Shown one piece after another: positions 12,731 to 19,086 of a stretch of DNA of 23,601 nucleotides. A model generated the notes under the pieces. The model saw only the letters and a list, made by a program, of their open reading frames with translations, was not told where the DNA came from and searched no databases. Position numbers and translations under genes: made by a program. How positions within the stretch are numbered: position 1 is the first letter of the stretch; every line of letters begins with the position of its first letter. This stretch comes from a virus: positions 1-23,601 of IMG/VR virus record IMGVR_UViG_3300042401_000523. The stretch is one strand, 5' to 3'.

Positions 12731-12930
12731 GTCCATCATCACAGAACTTCTGGCTACTAGGGCAACTAAAGAAGAGGCGGCGCTTAACATCTTTAGACGC
12801 AATGAAAGAGGCGCAATGTATGAGGCTGTCAGCTAGAGTTTATGATTTGCGCTGCATGGGCTATAACATACACACTGAGAATGTCTGGCTTGATAGCGGC
12901 AAGGTCATTGGGAGGTACTTTCTAAAATGA
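12727..12930 (+). CDS. Small helix-turn-helix protein (HTH_39-like)
   Basis: The 67-residue basic protein carries SQNFWLLGQLKKRRRLTSLDAM, then CMRLSARVYDLRCMGYNI and a short strand pair VIGRYFL, the typical small phage winged-HTH layout in which LSARVYDLR is the recognition helix. It is coupled to genes on both sides: its ATG overlaps the annealing-protein stop, and its TGA overlaps the orphan ATG (12927) of the displaced exonuclease start. It may regulate the module or assist recombination. Confidence 0.82.
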   Translation: MSPSSQNFWLLGQLKKRRRLTSLDAMKEAQCMRLSARVYDLRCMGYNIHTENVWLDSGKVIGRYFLK

Positions 12931-12971
12931 TAGCTCAAGGGACACCAGAATGGTTTATAATACGCTTTTAA
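12927..12971 (+). pseudogene. Stranded original start of the exonuclease gene
   Basis: The ATG in an ATGA overlap with the previous stop opens a 14-codon frame MIAQGTPEWFIIRF then TAA. QGTPEWF..R is the family-typical N-terminus of YqaJ/lambda-type phage exonucleases. It matches the beginning of the intact exonuclease 623 bp further on (MDIQGSEAWFKSRLG). Over 42 bases 27 are identical, including CAAGGG and TGGTTT. It is best read as the original gene start, cut off by the HNH cassette. Confidence 0.75.
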
Positions 12972-13549
12972 TCTATAACAAGGGTATTTGATGCCATCAC
13001 TTTCATTCGTATCTGTTTCTCCAAATAAATCAAAAGACGGACATATTATATGGATATGTAAATGTGCTTGCGGTGGTATTGGGGAATATCTTGCTACTAG
13101 AGTTCGTCTAAATCGGGTAAGTCGGTGTAGGAAATGCGTATCTCGACTTACTTCTAAAAGTAAGACAACTCATGGAATGAGGTATACAAAAGAATACACA
13201 ACATGGGTTGCCATAAAAGGCAGATGTCTGAACAAGAATTCAAAGGATTTTGAAAGATATGGGAATAAAGGCATAACCTTATTTAGTGGTTGGATAAGTA
13301 ATTTTCAGTCATTTTTCAATCATATTGGTTTTAGTCCATCGAAAGCACATTCAGTGGACAGAATTGATAATAAAAAAGGATATGAGCCGGGGAATGTTAG
13401 GTGGGCAACAAGTACACAACAAGGCAGGAATAAGAATAGCTCTGTTTTTGTTACTGATGGGGAAAGCGTAATTCATATTAACGATGCTGCTGTCATATTA
13501 ATGATAAGTCGTGGCGCAGCACACATGAGACTTAAACGAGGAAAATTAA
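12969..13549. mobile_element. HNH cassette 3, inserted in the N-terminal codons of the exonuclease
   Basis: The cassette lies between the stranded start (12927-12968) and its diverged second copy (13550-13591), and is filled by the endonuclease gene at 12991. The working exonuclease start and its AGGA ribosome site (13539-13542) are supplied from inside the 3' end of the endonuclease gene. There is too little non-coding space for a group I intron. Confidence 0.62.
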
Positions 13550-13581
13550 ATGGATATTCAAGGGTCAGAAGCTTGGTTTAA
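12991..13581 (+). CDS. HNH homing endonuclease with N-terminal zinc ribbon
   Basis: The ATG at 12991 has AAGGG six bases upstream (an adjacent TTG at 12988 is in frame but unnecessary). The 196 residues hold an N-terminal zinc-ribbon-like part (CKCACGG...CRKC). The nuclease core common in phages runs from TKEYTTWVAIKGRCLN through ERYGNKGITLFSGW to HSVDRIDNKKGYEPGNVRWA, with the HNH-type His-Asp-Asn residues in the last block. A C-terminal HTH-like segment follows (HINDAAVILMISRGAAHMRL). Orientation follows the operon. Its last 32 bases are also the first codons of the exonuclease in another frame, so its final residues (NGYSRVRSLV) are set by the duplicated target. Confidence 0.88.
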   Translation: MPSLSFVSVSPNKSKDGHIIWICKCACGGIGEYLATRVRLNRVSRCRKCVSRLTSKSKTTHGMRYTKEYTTWVAIKGRCLNKNSKDFERYGNKGITLFSGWISNFQSFFNHIGFSPSKAHSVDRIDNKKGYEPGNVRWATSTQQGRNKNSSVFVTDGESVIHINDAAVILMISRGAAHMRLKRGKLNGYSRVRSLV

Positions 13582-14161
13582 AAGCCGTCTTGGCTCAGTT
13601 ACCGCCAGCCGGATGAGCGATGTATTAGCAAAAGGTAAGGCAGGAGAAGCAGTAACCCGACAGAAGTACAGGATGCAGATCATTGCAGAACGTGTTTCTG
13701 GTCAAGTAGCTGACAGTTTTAACAATGCTGCGATGCAGTGGGGTACTGACCATGAACCTCTTGCCAGAATACGCTATGAGGCCGATACAGGCTATTTTGT
13801 AGACGAAGTAGGCTTCTGTAACCATCCTACGATAAAGTGGCTTGGAGCGTCTCCTGATGGCATTATCAGTGGTGTTAATGCGTTAATCGAGATCAAGTGT
13901 CCTAACACCCAGACGCATCTAGGATATAGGCTTGATAACAAGCCACCTGCGGTATATGTAAATCAGATGCAGTGTCAGATGTGGGTAACTGACGCAACTT
14001 ATTGCGACTTTGTAAGCTATGACCCACGAGTGCCTGAGCATCTACAGCTATTTGTCTCAAGACTGCGGAGAGATAACGATCTAATAGCTAAGATGGAAAC
14101 AGAAGTAGTTAAGTTTTTAGGTGAAGTAGATGACGCAATTAAACAACTGGAGAAAAAATAA
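13550..14161 (+). CDS. YqaJ/lambda-type recombination exonuclease
   Basis: The 203-residue protein follows the family order: WFKSRLGSVTASR (N-terminal conserved Arg/Ser), AAMQWGTDHEPLARIRYE (Glu), KWLGASPDGII (catalytic Asp) and ALIEIKCPN (E-x-K), then YVNQMQCQMWVT and CDFVSYDPR. Such enzymes digest one strand of duplex ends to give single-stranded tails for the annealing protein. The start is preceded by AGGA at seven bases and is newly created at the edge of the HNH cassette; the original start is stranded upstream. All catalytic motifs are intact, so the insertion appears tolerated. Confidence 0.93.
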   Translation: MDIQGSEAWFKSRLGSVTASRMSDVLAKGKAGEAVTRQKYRMQIIAERVSGQVADSFNNAAMQWGTDHEPLARIRYEADTGYFVDEVGFCNHPTIKWLGASPDGIISGVNALIEIKCPNTQTHLGYRLDNKPPAVYVNQMQCQMWVTDATYCDFVSYDPRVPEHLQLFVSRLRRDNDLIAKMETEVVKFLGEVDDAIKQLEKK

Positions 14162-14571
14162 TGTCGGATTTAAACCTTTGCAGTTTTATAGGCAGACTTG
14201 GGAAAGCACCAGAAACTCGTGTAACACCTAATGGAGATGCAGTTACAAACTTCTCTATAGCTTGTGGCTGGAAAACCAAAAGCAAAGAAGGTACGGAATG
14301 GGTCAACATATCTACCTTTGGCAAGCTGGCGGAAATCTGCGCTCAGTACCTAGATAAAGGCTCACAAGTCTATGTGCAGGGCAAAATGAAAACAGAAAAG
14401 TATGAGGATAAGTCTGGTGTAACAAAATACAGCACCAAGATTGCGGCAGATACGGTGCAGTTCTTAGGCAAGGGCAAGGAGTCTGAGCCTAAGCATGATT
14501 CACGAAATATGCCAGCTACAGACCCATACAAAACGCCTTTTGACGATATGCCAGACGAAACTCCCTTCTGA
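14161..14571 (+). CDS. ssb: Single-stranded DNA-binding protein
   Basis: The 136-residue protein is an OB-fold SSB: LCSFIGRLGKAPETR, a second strand AVTNFSIACGW, WVNISTFGKLAEICAQYL, and GSQVYVQGKMKTEKYEDKSG. A flexible tail ends in the acidic DDMPDETPF, equivalent to the bacterial DDDIPF tip that recruits partner proteins. It protects single strands and would work with the exonuclease and annealing protein. The ATG shares a base with the previous stop. A strong intrinsic terminator follows after ~40 bp, so it ends the operon. Confidence 0.95.
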   Translation: MSDLNLCSFIGRLGKAPETRVTPNGDAVTNFSIACGWKTKSKEGTEWVNISTFGKLAEICAQYLDKGSQVYVQGKMKTEKYEDKSGVTKYSTKIAADTVQFLGKGKESEPKHDSRNMPATDPYKTPFDDMPDETPF

Positions 14572-14609
14572 TGTACAATTAATTTGCGTGATTGGTAGTT
14601 GCGCTCTTT

Positions 14610-14638
14610 GGGCTGCGAGAAATCGTGGCCCTTTTTTT
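14610..14638 (+). terminator. Strong rho-independent terminator after ssb
   Basis: A nine-pair stem GGGCTGCGA/TCGTGGCCC (two G-U wobbles) closed by a GAAA tetraloop is followed directly by seven T. It would end the recombination operon and insulate the next promoter. Confidence 0.93.
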
Positions 14639-14650
14639 GTCTGTAAATAT

Positions 14651-14679
14651 AGTTGACAACTCTAATAGTTCTATATAAT
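14651..14679 (+). promoter_or_regulatory. Consensus-hexamer promoter of the small-gene cluster, short spacer
   Basis: Perfect TTGACA (14653-14658) and perfect TATAAT (14674-14679) are separated by only 15 bp instead of 17. The -35 box is the centre of the palindrome AGTTG-A-CAACT (14651-14661), a possible operator. It lies between the terminator and the first gene of the cluster. Confidence 0.7.
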
Positions 14680-14725
14680 ATCTCTACATCAGGTTCATTT
14701 TGAGTCTGACTACAGGAGATGCAAA

Positions 14726-14992
14726 ATGACTACATTAAAACAACTTCGCGATGCAGTTAGTTTAGAAGGCATTAACAAAATAAGCGAAATAGCGATGTCA
14801 GCAGAGGATAACGCTAGTGATACTCTAATAGAGAAAGGATGTGTAAAGGGAAACATCAGTTGGGGTGGCCCGTTCGATTACCACCCAGAATTTGTTGGAT
14901 ATTGGATTGGCTCAATAAGAAGTATTTTAAGTTCAGATACACATTCAGACGAGGTAGTCGAATACTTTGCTTCAATCGGAGTGTCAGCATGA
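14726..14992 (+). CDS. Hypothetical protein, first gene of the small-gene cluster
   Basis: This 88-residue acidic protein has no recognised family. It shows a helical start (LKQLRDAVSLEGINKISEIA), a middle containing NISWGGPFDYHPEFVGYW rich in aromatic residues, and a final helix. It is the first gene after the consensus promoter, with GGAG before the ATG, and so is likely expressed early and strongly. This suggests a host-interaction role but gives no mechanism. Confidence 0.72.
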   Translation: MTTLKQLRDAVSLEGINKISEIAMSAEDNASDTLIEKGCVKGNISWGGPFDYHPEFVGYWIGSIRSILSSDTHSDEVVEYFASIGVSA

Positions 14993-15117
14993 GCAAATAT
15001 GACGAGTTCTTCCCACGCCAAAAGCGCCCACCATTCGAGCCTACCCCGTGGTTTATAATAATTATTGTTGTAATGGCGATTGCCTTCACTTCCTACCTCT
15101 CACAATGCGGAGCATAA
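14989..15117 (+). CDS. Small single-pass membrane protein
   Basis: The true start is the ATG at 14989 (ATGA overlap with the previous stop); a longer frame from 14839 would lie inside that gene. The 42 residues have a cytoplasmic-type Pro/Arg-rich head (FFPRQKRPPFEPTP), a membrane helix WFIIIIVVMAIAFTSYL and a short Cys-containing end. Unknown function. Confidence 0.68.
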   Translation: MSKYDEFFPRQKRPPFEPTPWFIIIIVVMAIAFTSYLSQCGA

Positions 15118-15118
15118 A

Positions 15119-15343
15119 ATGATTACAGACTTCCAGTTAGCAGCAGCACGGCTAGTAATAAGTTTCTCAAGAGCAGATAACGAAACTAAAGCCAACCTAT
15201 TAGACTCATACTTTGCAATGGTCAGACAGTATGAGGAAGCTAAGTATCACAACCGAGAGCAAGAACAGAATCAGGGCTTGGACGAGGTGCTTGACGATCC
15301 ACGTCACGGGCAGGCTGAACCGCTAAACAGAGGTGACTTCTAA
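15119..15343 (+). CDS. Hypothetical small acidic protein
   Basis: The ATG at 15119 has GGAG seven bases upstream; the ATG at 15080 would overlap the preceding gene. The 74-residue product has a helical N-terminal half (FQLAAARLVISFSRADNETK...LLDSYFAMVRQYEEAK) and a disordered Glu/Gln/Asp-rich tail. The pattern is reminiscent of small helical phage early proteins, without a named family. The last base of its stop is the first of the next ATG. Confidence 0.7.
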   Translation: MITDFQLAAARLVISFSRADNETKANLLDSYFAMVRQYEEAKYHNREQEQNQGLDEVLDDPRHGQAEPLNRGDF

Positions 15344-15603
15344 TGAGTATTAAAGATACTGAGATTGACAAAGACCAAGAAGAATTGCGAGGTTTAAGGT
15401 CTATGGAAATGACTTTAAAGCTGCACAATATATTAATGAGCGGGTATTCAGATAGTTTAGTTGTAATTTTTACCCTACTCTCAATGCACCAGAAAACTTA
15501 CGATATGGAGGATGCGGAAATTATTTGTGATTATCTTGAATACAATAAAAAAATGATTGCCGGGGAAGTAATCTGTAGTCCTCTTCTTCCAGCAGATGAT
15601 TAA
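15343..15603 (+). CDS. Hypothetical small acidic helical protein
   Basis: The 86-residue protein starts with a charged segment (DTEIDKDQEELRGLRSME), followed by amphipathic helices (LKLHNILMSGYSDSLVVIFTLL, DAEIICDYLEYNKKMIAG). It overlaps its upstream neighbour by one base, and its stop lies just before the ribosome site of the next gene. No family or motif recognised. Confidence 0.7.
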   Translation: MSIKDTEIDKDQEELRGLRSMEMTLKLHNILMSGYSDSLVVIFTLLSMHQKTYDMEDAEIICDYLEYNKKMIAGEVICSPLLPADD

Positions 15604-15613
15604 AGGAGAACAC

Positions 15614-15844
15614 ATGAACTCAAATTACGATACCAGTCCTAGAACGATCAGAGAGGGCGCGGAGCGCAATAAGTCACACGATGGCTACCTGCCCTACCTA
15701 AACGCACCACGAGGCATGGGACAGGGCTACTCATCCGGCTCATGGGCTGAAGATGACAGAAGGCTCGTACTGTGGATTAAAGTGGCGTTTGTAGCTGCCA
15801 TAGGAGGTCTAATATGTATTTTTCGGACGATTATCGTCAGTTAG
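15614..15844 (+). CDS. Small protein with C-terminal membrane anchor
   Basis: The start at 15614 is set by AAAGGAG five bases upstream; an in-frame ATG at 15596 lacks such a site. The 76 residues have a polar N-terminus with Gly/Ser/Tyr (GYLPYLNAPRGMGQGYSSGS), then EDDRRLVLWIK and a membrane helix (VAFVAAIGGLICIFRTIIV). The next gene overlaps its last 31 bases. Function unknown. Confidence 0.65.
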   Translation: MNSNYDTSPRTIREGAERNKSHDGYLPYLNAPRGMGQGYSSGSWAEDDRRLVLWIKVAFVAAIGGLICIFRTIIVS

Positions 15845-16254
15845 CTTGGGATGCCTTATTAATTAAAGGATGGGGCAAAGATGTTCGTATGCAAAGTCTG
15901 ATAGATATGTACAAAAAGGACTTTACAGAGCAGCAGTCTCCATTCTCTGAGTTACGCCGATTTCCGTATATGTGGGACACCAGCCTGTCAGCTAGAGTAT
16001 TCGTAGCTCGATACATACCTAAGCTGTCAGCAAAGCTATGGGATAGTCCACAGGACGCGCAGTTCTGGTTAATGATAAACGGCGATAAGATAAACAGACA
16101 GGATAACCCGGCTGATGCAGAGTCTCGCAGAAAGGACATTAATCTAATACAGAAGTCTCTAAGAGATGATAAAAAAGCAATTGCTGGAAAGGCTGAACGT
16201 AAGGATTTGTATGCAGCACACAGACCCAGCGGTCAATGGAATGTATGTAAATAA
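15814..16254 (+). CDS. Hypothetical protein
   Basis: The 146-residue basic protein is mostly helical (YRQLAWDALLIKGWGKDVRMQSLIDMYKKDF; ARVFVARYIPKLSAKLW), with a Lys/Arg-rich C-terminal third ending in HRPSGQWNVCK. It overlaps the previous gene by 31 bp. The composition allows nucleic-acid binding but nothing specific is visible. Confidence 0.7.
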   Translation: MYFSDDYRQLAWDALLIKGWGKDVRMQSLIDMYKKDFTEQQSPFSELRRFPYMWDTSLSARVFVARYIPKLSAKLWDSPQDAQFWLMINGDKINRQDNPADAESRRKDINLIQKSLRDDKKAIAGKAERKDLYAAHRPSGQWNVCK

Positions 16255-16268
16255 GTATAATACTCTGG

Positions 16269-16274
16269 TATAAT
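16269..16274 (+). promoter_or_regulatory. Extended -10 promoter candidate
   Basis: TATAAT is preceded by TGG (extended -10), 24 bases before the ATG of the next gene. A second TATAAT lies 14 bases upstream (16256-16261). No good -35 is seen. It sits in one of the few gaps of the cluster. Confidence 0.45.
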
Positions 16275-16297
16275 TATGATATATATCAGGAGGAAGT

Positions 16298-16534
16298 ATG
16301 GCACGAGCAGTATCGACAATTCGGGCGCTGTTAAAGGACTATGTGGGCGAGATCACACTGGCTGAGATAGGCGCTAGATGTGACCTAAAGACCTGCGAAA
16401 TCTCAATGGCATTATGCTACTTACTAAAGCAGAGATATGTTACTAGAGTGCCTATAAAGTCTAATCTGATACTGGGCCGTAAAGAAGTCTGGCTGTATAC
16501 CTACTATACAAAGAGACAACCTATTGTGTCCTGA
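16298..16534 (+). CDS. Small winged-helix-like protein
   Basis: The 78-residue basic protein has the order helix (STIRALLKDYVGE), helix-turn-helix (ITLAEIGARCDLKTCEISMALCYLLKQRYVTRV) and a beta hairpin with aromatic residues (EVWLYTYYTK), fitting a winged-helix DNA-binding fold. A perfect AGGAGG lies five bases before the ATG, after a TATAAT-type promoter. A small regulator or replication accessory is possible. Confidence 0.7.
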   Translation: MARAVSTIRALLKDYVGEITLAEIGARCDLKTCEISMALCYLLKQRYVTRVPIKSNLILGRKEVWLYTYYTKRQPIVS

Positions 16535-16751
16535 GTGCCAGATAGCAGAGAAGAATCCTAACTCTGGATTATACCAATTCAATTGCCGCAGTTGCCGACA
16601 AAGACTAATATCTAAGAATAATTGCAGAGAATTACGCAAAAAGCTCGTTATTCAGTTCAGAAAGTGGGGTGAGAACGAGGCAACAGAAGAGGGAGTCTGC
16701 AAGTGTAAGGAGTTCTGTTATAGACAGAGGATGGTAGATGGACGAGGCTGA
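16524..16751 (+). CDS. Small zinc-binding protein with TTG start
   Basis: The only start-type codon between the upstream in-frame stop and the conserved part is TTG at 16524, directly before Cys-Pro-Glu-Cys. The 75 residues carry CPEC, CRSCRQRLI and CKCKEFC, enough Cys for one or two zinc sites. The order CP-x-C...YQFNCRSCR-x-RLI...LRKK recalls small phage zinc-ribbon proteins. It overlaps its neighbours by 11 and 14 bp. Unknown partner. Confidence 0.65.
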   Translation: MCPECQIAEKNPNSGLYQFNCRSCRQRLISKNNCRELRKKLVIQFRKWGENEATEEGVCKCKEFCYRQRMVDGRG

Positions 16752-16917
16752 CTACGCTAACGAGCAAGCAGAGAAGAGACTAGCAATCCTAATTAAACGG
16801 GCCAGCAAGCCATTAGTTAAAGGATCGCCGGGTGACTGCGACTTGTGTGGCGAGTGGTCAGGACGTTTAGTAGAGGGAGTATGCGCTCCATGTCGAGATC
16901 GTTACAAAATCAAATAG
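16738..16917 (+). CDS. DksA/TraR-type C4 zinc finger protein
   Basis: The 59-residue protein begins with an acidic helix (MDEADYANEQAEKRL), followed by a TraR-like C-terminal zinc finger C-x2-C-x15-C-x2-C (CDLCGEWSGRLVEGVCAPC) and a basic end RDRYKIK. Short TraR-type proteins bind the secondary channel of host RNA polymerase and alter promoter output without ppGpp; an N-terminal Asp near the tip is typical and D2/D5 are present. Whether this one does so is inferred. It overlaps the previous gene by 14 bp. Confidence 0.8.
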   Translation: MDEADYANEQAEKRLAILIKRASKPLVKGSPGDCDLCGEWSGRLVEGVCAPCRDRYKIK

Positions 16918-16926
16918 GAGAGATAA

Positions 16927-17286
16927 ATGAGTCATTCACCACAACAATTCGTACTAACACTACTACACAGCATTACTAACGCTCACATACTGCACTTCCA
17001 GACCAAAAGCTATAGCGAACACGTTGCGCTAGGTATGTACTATGAGGAACTAGAAGATCTAGTAGATTCATTCGTAGAGGCGTATCAAGGCTGCTACGGA
17101 ATCATAGATGATTATGAGAAGTATTACTTACTACCTACACCACCACTAAAGTATCTGACAAGTCTAAGTAAGTATGTAGAAGATGAAAGAAAGAAGCTAC
17201 CGCAAGACTCAGAGCTACAGAATATAATAGATGAGATAGCACAACTAATCGACAGCACCATCTACAAGCTGAAATTCCTAGCATGA
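16927..17286 (+). CDS. DUF5856 family protein (ferritin/Dps-like helical bundle)
   Basis: The 119-residue protein follows the family closely: FVLTLLHSITNAHILHFQTKSYSEHVALGMYYE, LVDSFVEAYQGCYGIIDDY, and DSELQNIIDEIAQLIDSTIYKLKFL. Four long helices with His and Glu residues suggest a Dps-like bundle; the function in phages is not established. GGAG lies six bases before the ATG. The next gene begins in its stop (ATGA). Confidence 0.82.
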   Translation: MSHSPQQFVLTLLHSITNAHILHFQTKSYSEHVALGMYYEELEDLVDSFVEAYQGCYGIIDDYEKYYLLPTPPLKYLTSLSKYVEDERKKLPQDSELQNIIDEIAQLIDSTIYKLKFLA

Positions 17287-17477
17287 TAAGAATGGTCAAG
17301 ACACATAACGGCTACGCAATGCACGAGATAGTCTGCGATGGAACAGGAGCGCCAGTAAGTAGTTTTCCAGCAGTAATTCAAGGTATGACAAGACTTGACG
17401 CTATAAAGTATCTGGAAGATGTAATAGATGCAGCCAAGCTACCAGCTATTAGACTCAACGAAAAGCGAGATATATGA
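17283..17477 (+). CDS. Hypothetical small protein
   Basis: The 64-residue protein has a strand-rich start (MVKTHNGYAMHEIVCDGTGAPV) and a helix (TRLDAIKYLEDVIDAAKLP). It is coupled to both neighbours by ATGA overlaps. It bridges the early cluster and the terminase genes, suggesting one transcript across the boundary. No family recognised. Confidence 0.68.
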   Translation: MIRMVKTHNGYAMHEIVCDGTGAPVSSFPAVIQGMTRLDAIKYLEDVIDAAKLPAIRLNEKRDI

Positions 17478-17767
17478 TGGCATTAAAAAAACACAAAATA
17501 GTAGGAGCTGGGCCGGGCAGACCTAAAGGGGCAGCTAACAAGGCCACAAGCAATGCTAGAGAGGCTATAGCTCGTTTTGTAGACGGTAATGCACATAGAG
17601 TACAACAATGGCTAGATGCGATAGCAGCAGAGAATGGGCCACTGATGGCGTTCCGATGCTATACAGACATGATTGAGTACCATGTACCAAAATTGAGCCG
17701 CACAGAACTGACAGGCAAGAACGATGGGCCAGTAGAAATCACGATAAAATGGAAAGCACCGAAATAG
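17474..17767 (+). CDS. Terminase small subunit-like protein
   Basis: The 97-residue basic protein has GPGRPKGAANKATSNAREA near the start (a GRPKG AT-hook-like element), a helix IARFVDGNAHRVQQWLDAIA, and the tail IEYHVPKLSRTELTGKNDGP. This layout is typical of small DNA-binding proteins immediately before phage large terminases, where they recognise the packaging site. It overlaps the large subunit by 19 bp. It is shorter than many small terminases, so a non-terminase DNA-binding role cannot be excluded. Confidence 0.75.
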   Translation: MMALKKHKIVGAGPGRPKGAANKATSNAREAIARFVDGNAHRVQQWLDAIAAENGPLMAFRCYTDMIEYHVPKLSRTELTGKNDGPVEITIKWKAPK

Positions 17768-19086
17768 AAATGGACTACCAGCCCCGGCTGGCGTTCATGC
17801 CGTTTCATGAGAGGACAGAGCGCTGGGCCTGTCTAGTAGCTCACAGACGCGCAGGTAAGACCGTAGCAGCTATCAATGACTTGATACGAGCAGCGGCTCT
17901 CTGTGCTAGTCCTATGCCCCTATTTGCCTACATAGCTCCATACCGCAGTCAGGCCAAGTCCGTAGCGTGGGAATACCTCAAGCACTACGCACGACCAATA
18001 CTCGCATCAGTCAATGAGTCTGACCTATATGTAGACCTAGTGAACGGAGCTAGGATAAGGCTATTTGGCGCCGATAATGCTGATGCCATGAGAGGTTTGG
18101 GATTTGATGGCCTTTTTCTGGACGAATACGCAGATTTTAAGCCTAGTGTATTTGGCAATATCCTAAGACCTGCTCTATCAGACAAGCAAGGTTGGTGCGT
18201 GTTTGCATCTACTCCAAAGGGTAAGAATGCCTTTTGGACTATCTACAGTACCGCCCTAAGAATACCTAGCGAGTGGTTTTGCCTTAACCTGCCTGCATCG
18301 GTCAGCAAGCTATTGCCAGAGGGTGAGCTGTCGGCTGCTAAGGCACAGTTATCCGAAGATCAATATATGCAAGAGTACGAATGCTCATTCGAGGCTGCGA
18401 TACTTGGCGCGTTCTACGGCACAGAGATGCGTGAGGCTACAGAGCAAGGGCGCGTTACGCGCGTGCATTACGATAATAACGTGCCTGTTCATACTGCATT
18501 CGACCTCGGTTATAGAGACGATACGGCGGTCTGGTTCTATCAGGTCATCAGAGATGAAGTACATATAATTGATTATTACGCCGTTTCTGGTGCAAATATT
18601 GATGAAATTGCTGCAAATATCCTGTCAAGGCCGTATAATTTCGGTAAGCACTATTTACCTCATGATGCTAGAGCTAAGACATTGGCGGCTGCTGGTAAGT
18701 CAGTAATCGAGCAGTTGGCGGTACATTTTGGCATCAATAGCCTAGCTATCGTGCCAGACCTGTCAGTACAAGACGGTATACAGGCTGTGCGTAAAGTCTT
18801 GCCGCAGTGCTGGTTTGATGCAGACAAGTGCAGTGAAGGTATTGAGGCTTTACGCCAGTACCAACGAGAGTATGATGAGGACAAGAAGGCTTTCCGGCAG
18901 ACGCCACGACATGACTGGTGTAGTCATCCGGCAGACGCTTTCCGAATGTTATCAATAGCATGGCGGTCAGAGCCGCGAGTCAGACAGCCTGATGCAGCTA
19001 AACCGCTGATGGTAGGAGAGCAAAACACAGCAACTTTGAATGATGTGTGGGCGCAAGCAAATCAACCTAAGAGAGGCAGAATATGA
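17749..19086 (+). CDS. terL: Terminase large subunit
   Basis: The 445-residue protein powers DNA packaging and cuts the concatemer. The ATPase half has Walker A-type VAHRRAGKTVAAI (~30-42) and Walker B GLFLDEYADF (~119-128), then CVFASTPKGKNAFW as the coupling motif. The nuclease half shows AFDLGYRDDTAVW (first acidic cluster), the middle YLPHDARAKTL, and HDWCSHPADAFRML with the last metal-binding Asp. The start at 17749 overlaps the small subunit gene; an ATG at 17770 is an alternative since the conserved part begins near DYQPR. Length and motif spacing are normal. Confidence 0.95.
   Translation: MESTEIEMDYQPRLAFMPFHERTERWACLVAHRRAGKTVAAINDLIRAAALCASPMPLFAYIAPYRSQAKSVAWEYLKHYARPILASVNESDLYVDLVNGARIRLFGADNADAMRGLGFDGLFLDEYADFKPSVFGNILRPALSDKQGWCVFASTPKGKNAFWTIYSTALRIPSEWFCLNLPASVSKLLPEGELSAAKAQLSEDQYMQEYECSFEAAILGAFYGTEMREATEQGRVTRVHYDNNVPVHTAFDLGYRDDTAVWFYQVIRDEVHIIDYYAVSGANIDEIAANILSRPYNFGKHYLPHDARAKTLAAAGKSVIEQLAVHFGINSLAIVPDLSVQDGIQAVRKVLPQCWFDADKCSEGIEALRQYQREYDEDKKAFRQTPRHDWCSHPADAFRMLSIAWRSEPRVRQPDAAKPLMVGEQNTATLNDVWAQANQPKRGRI
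18450..18462. repeat. Perfect inverted repeat GCGCG-TTA-CGCGC in terL
   Basis: A 5-3-5 palindrome with the same arms as the one at 11130-11142. Possible protein-binding site or chance. Confidence 0.6.

Noticed and set aside
12927-13591. Group I intron splitting the exonuclease
   Set aside because: The endonuclease frame fills nearly all of the insert, leaving no room for a ribozyme core, and a complete second start with its own ribosome site is present, so splicing is not needed.
18323-18961. Several 66-81-codon frames overlapping terL on both strands
   Set aside because: The terminase frame has all expected motifs through this region; the others lack start signals and domain-like sequence.
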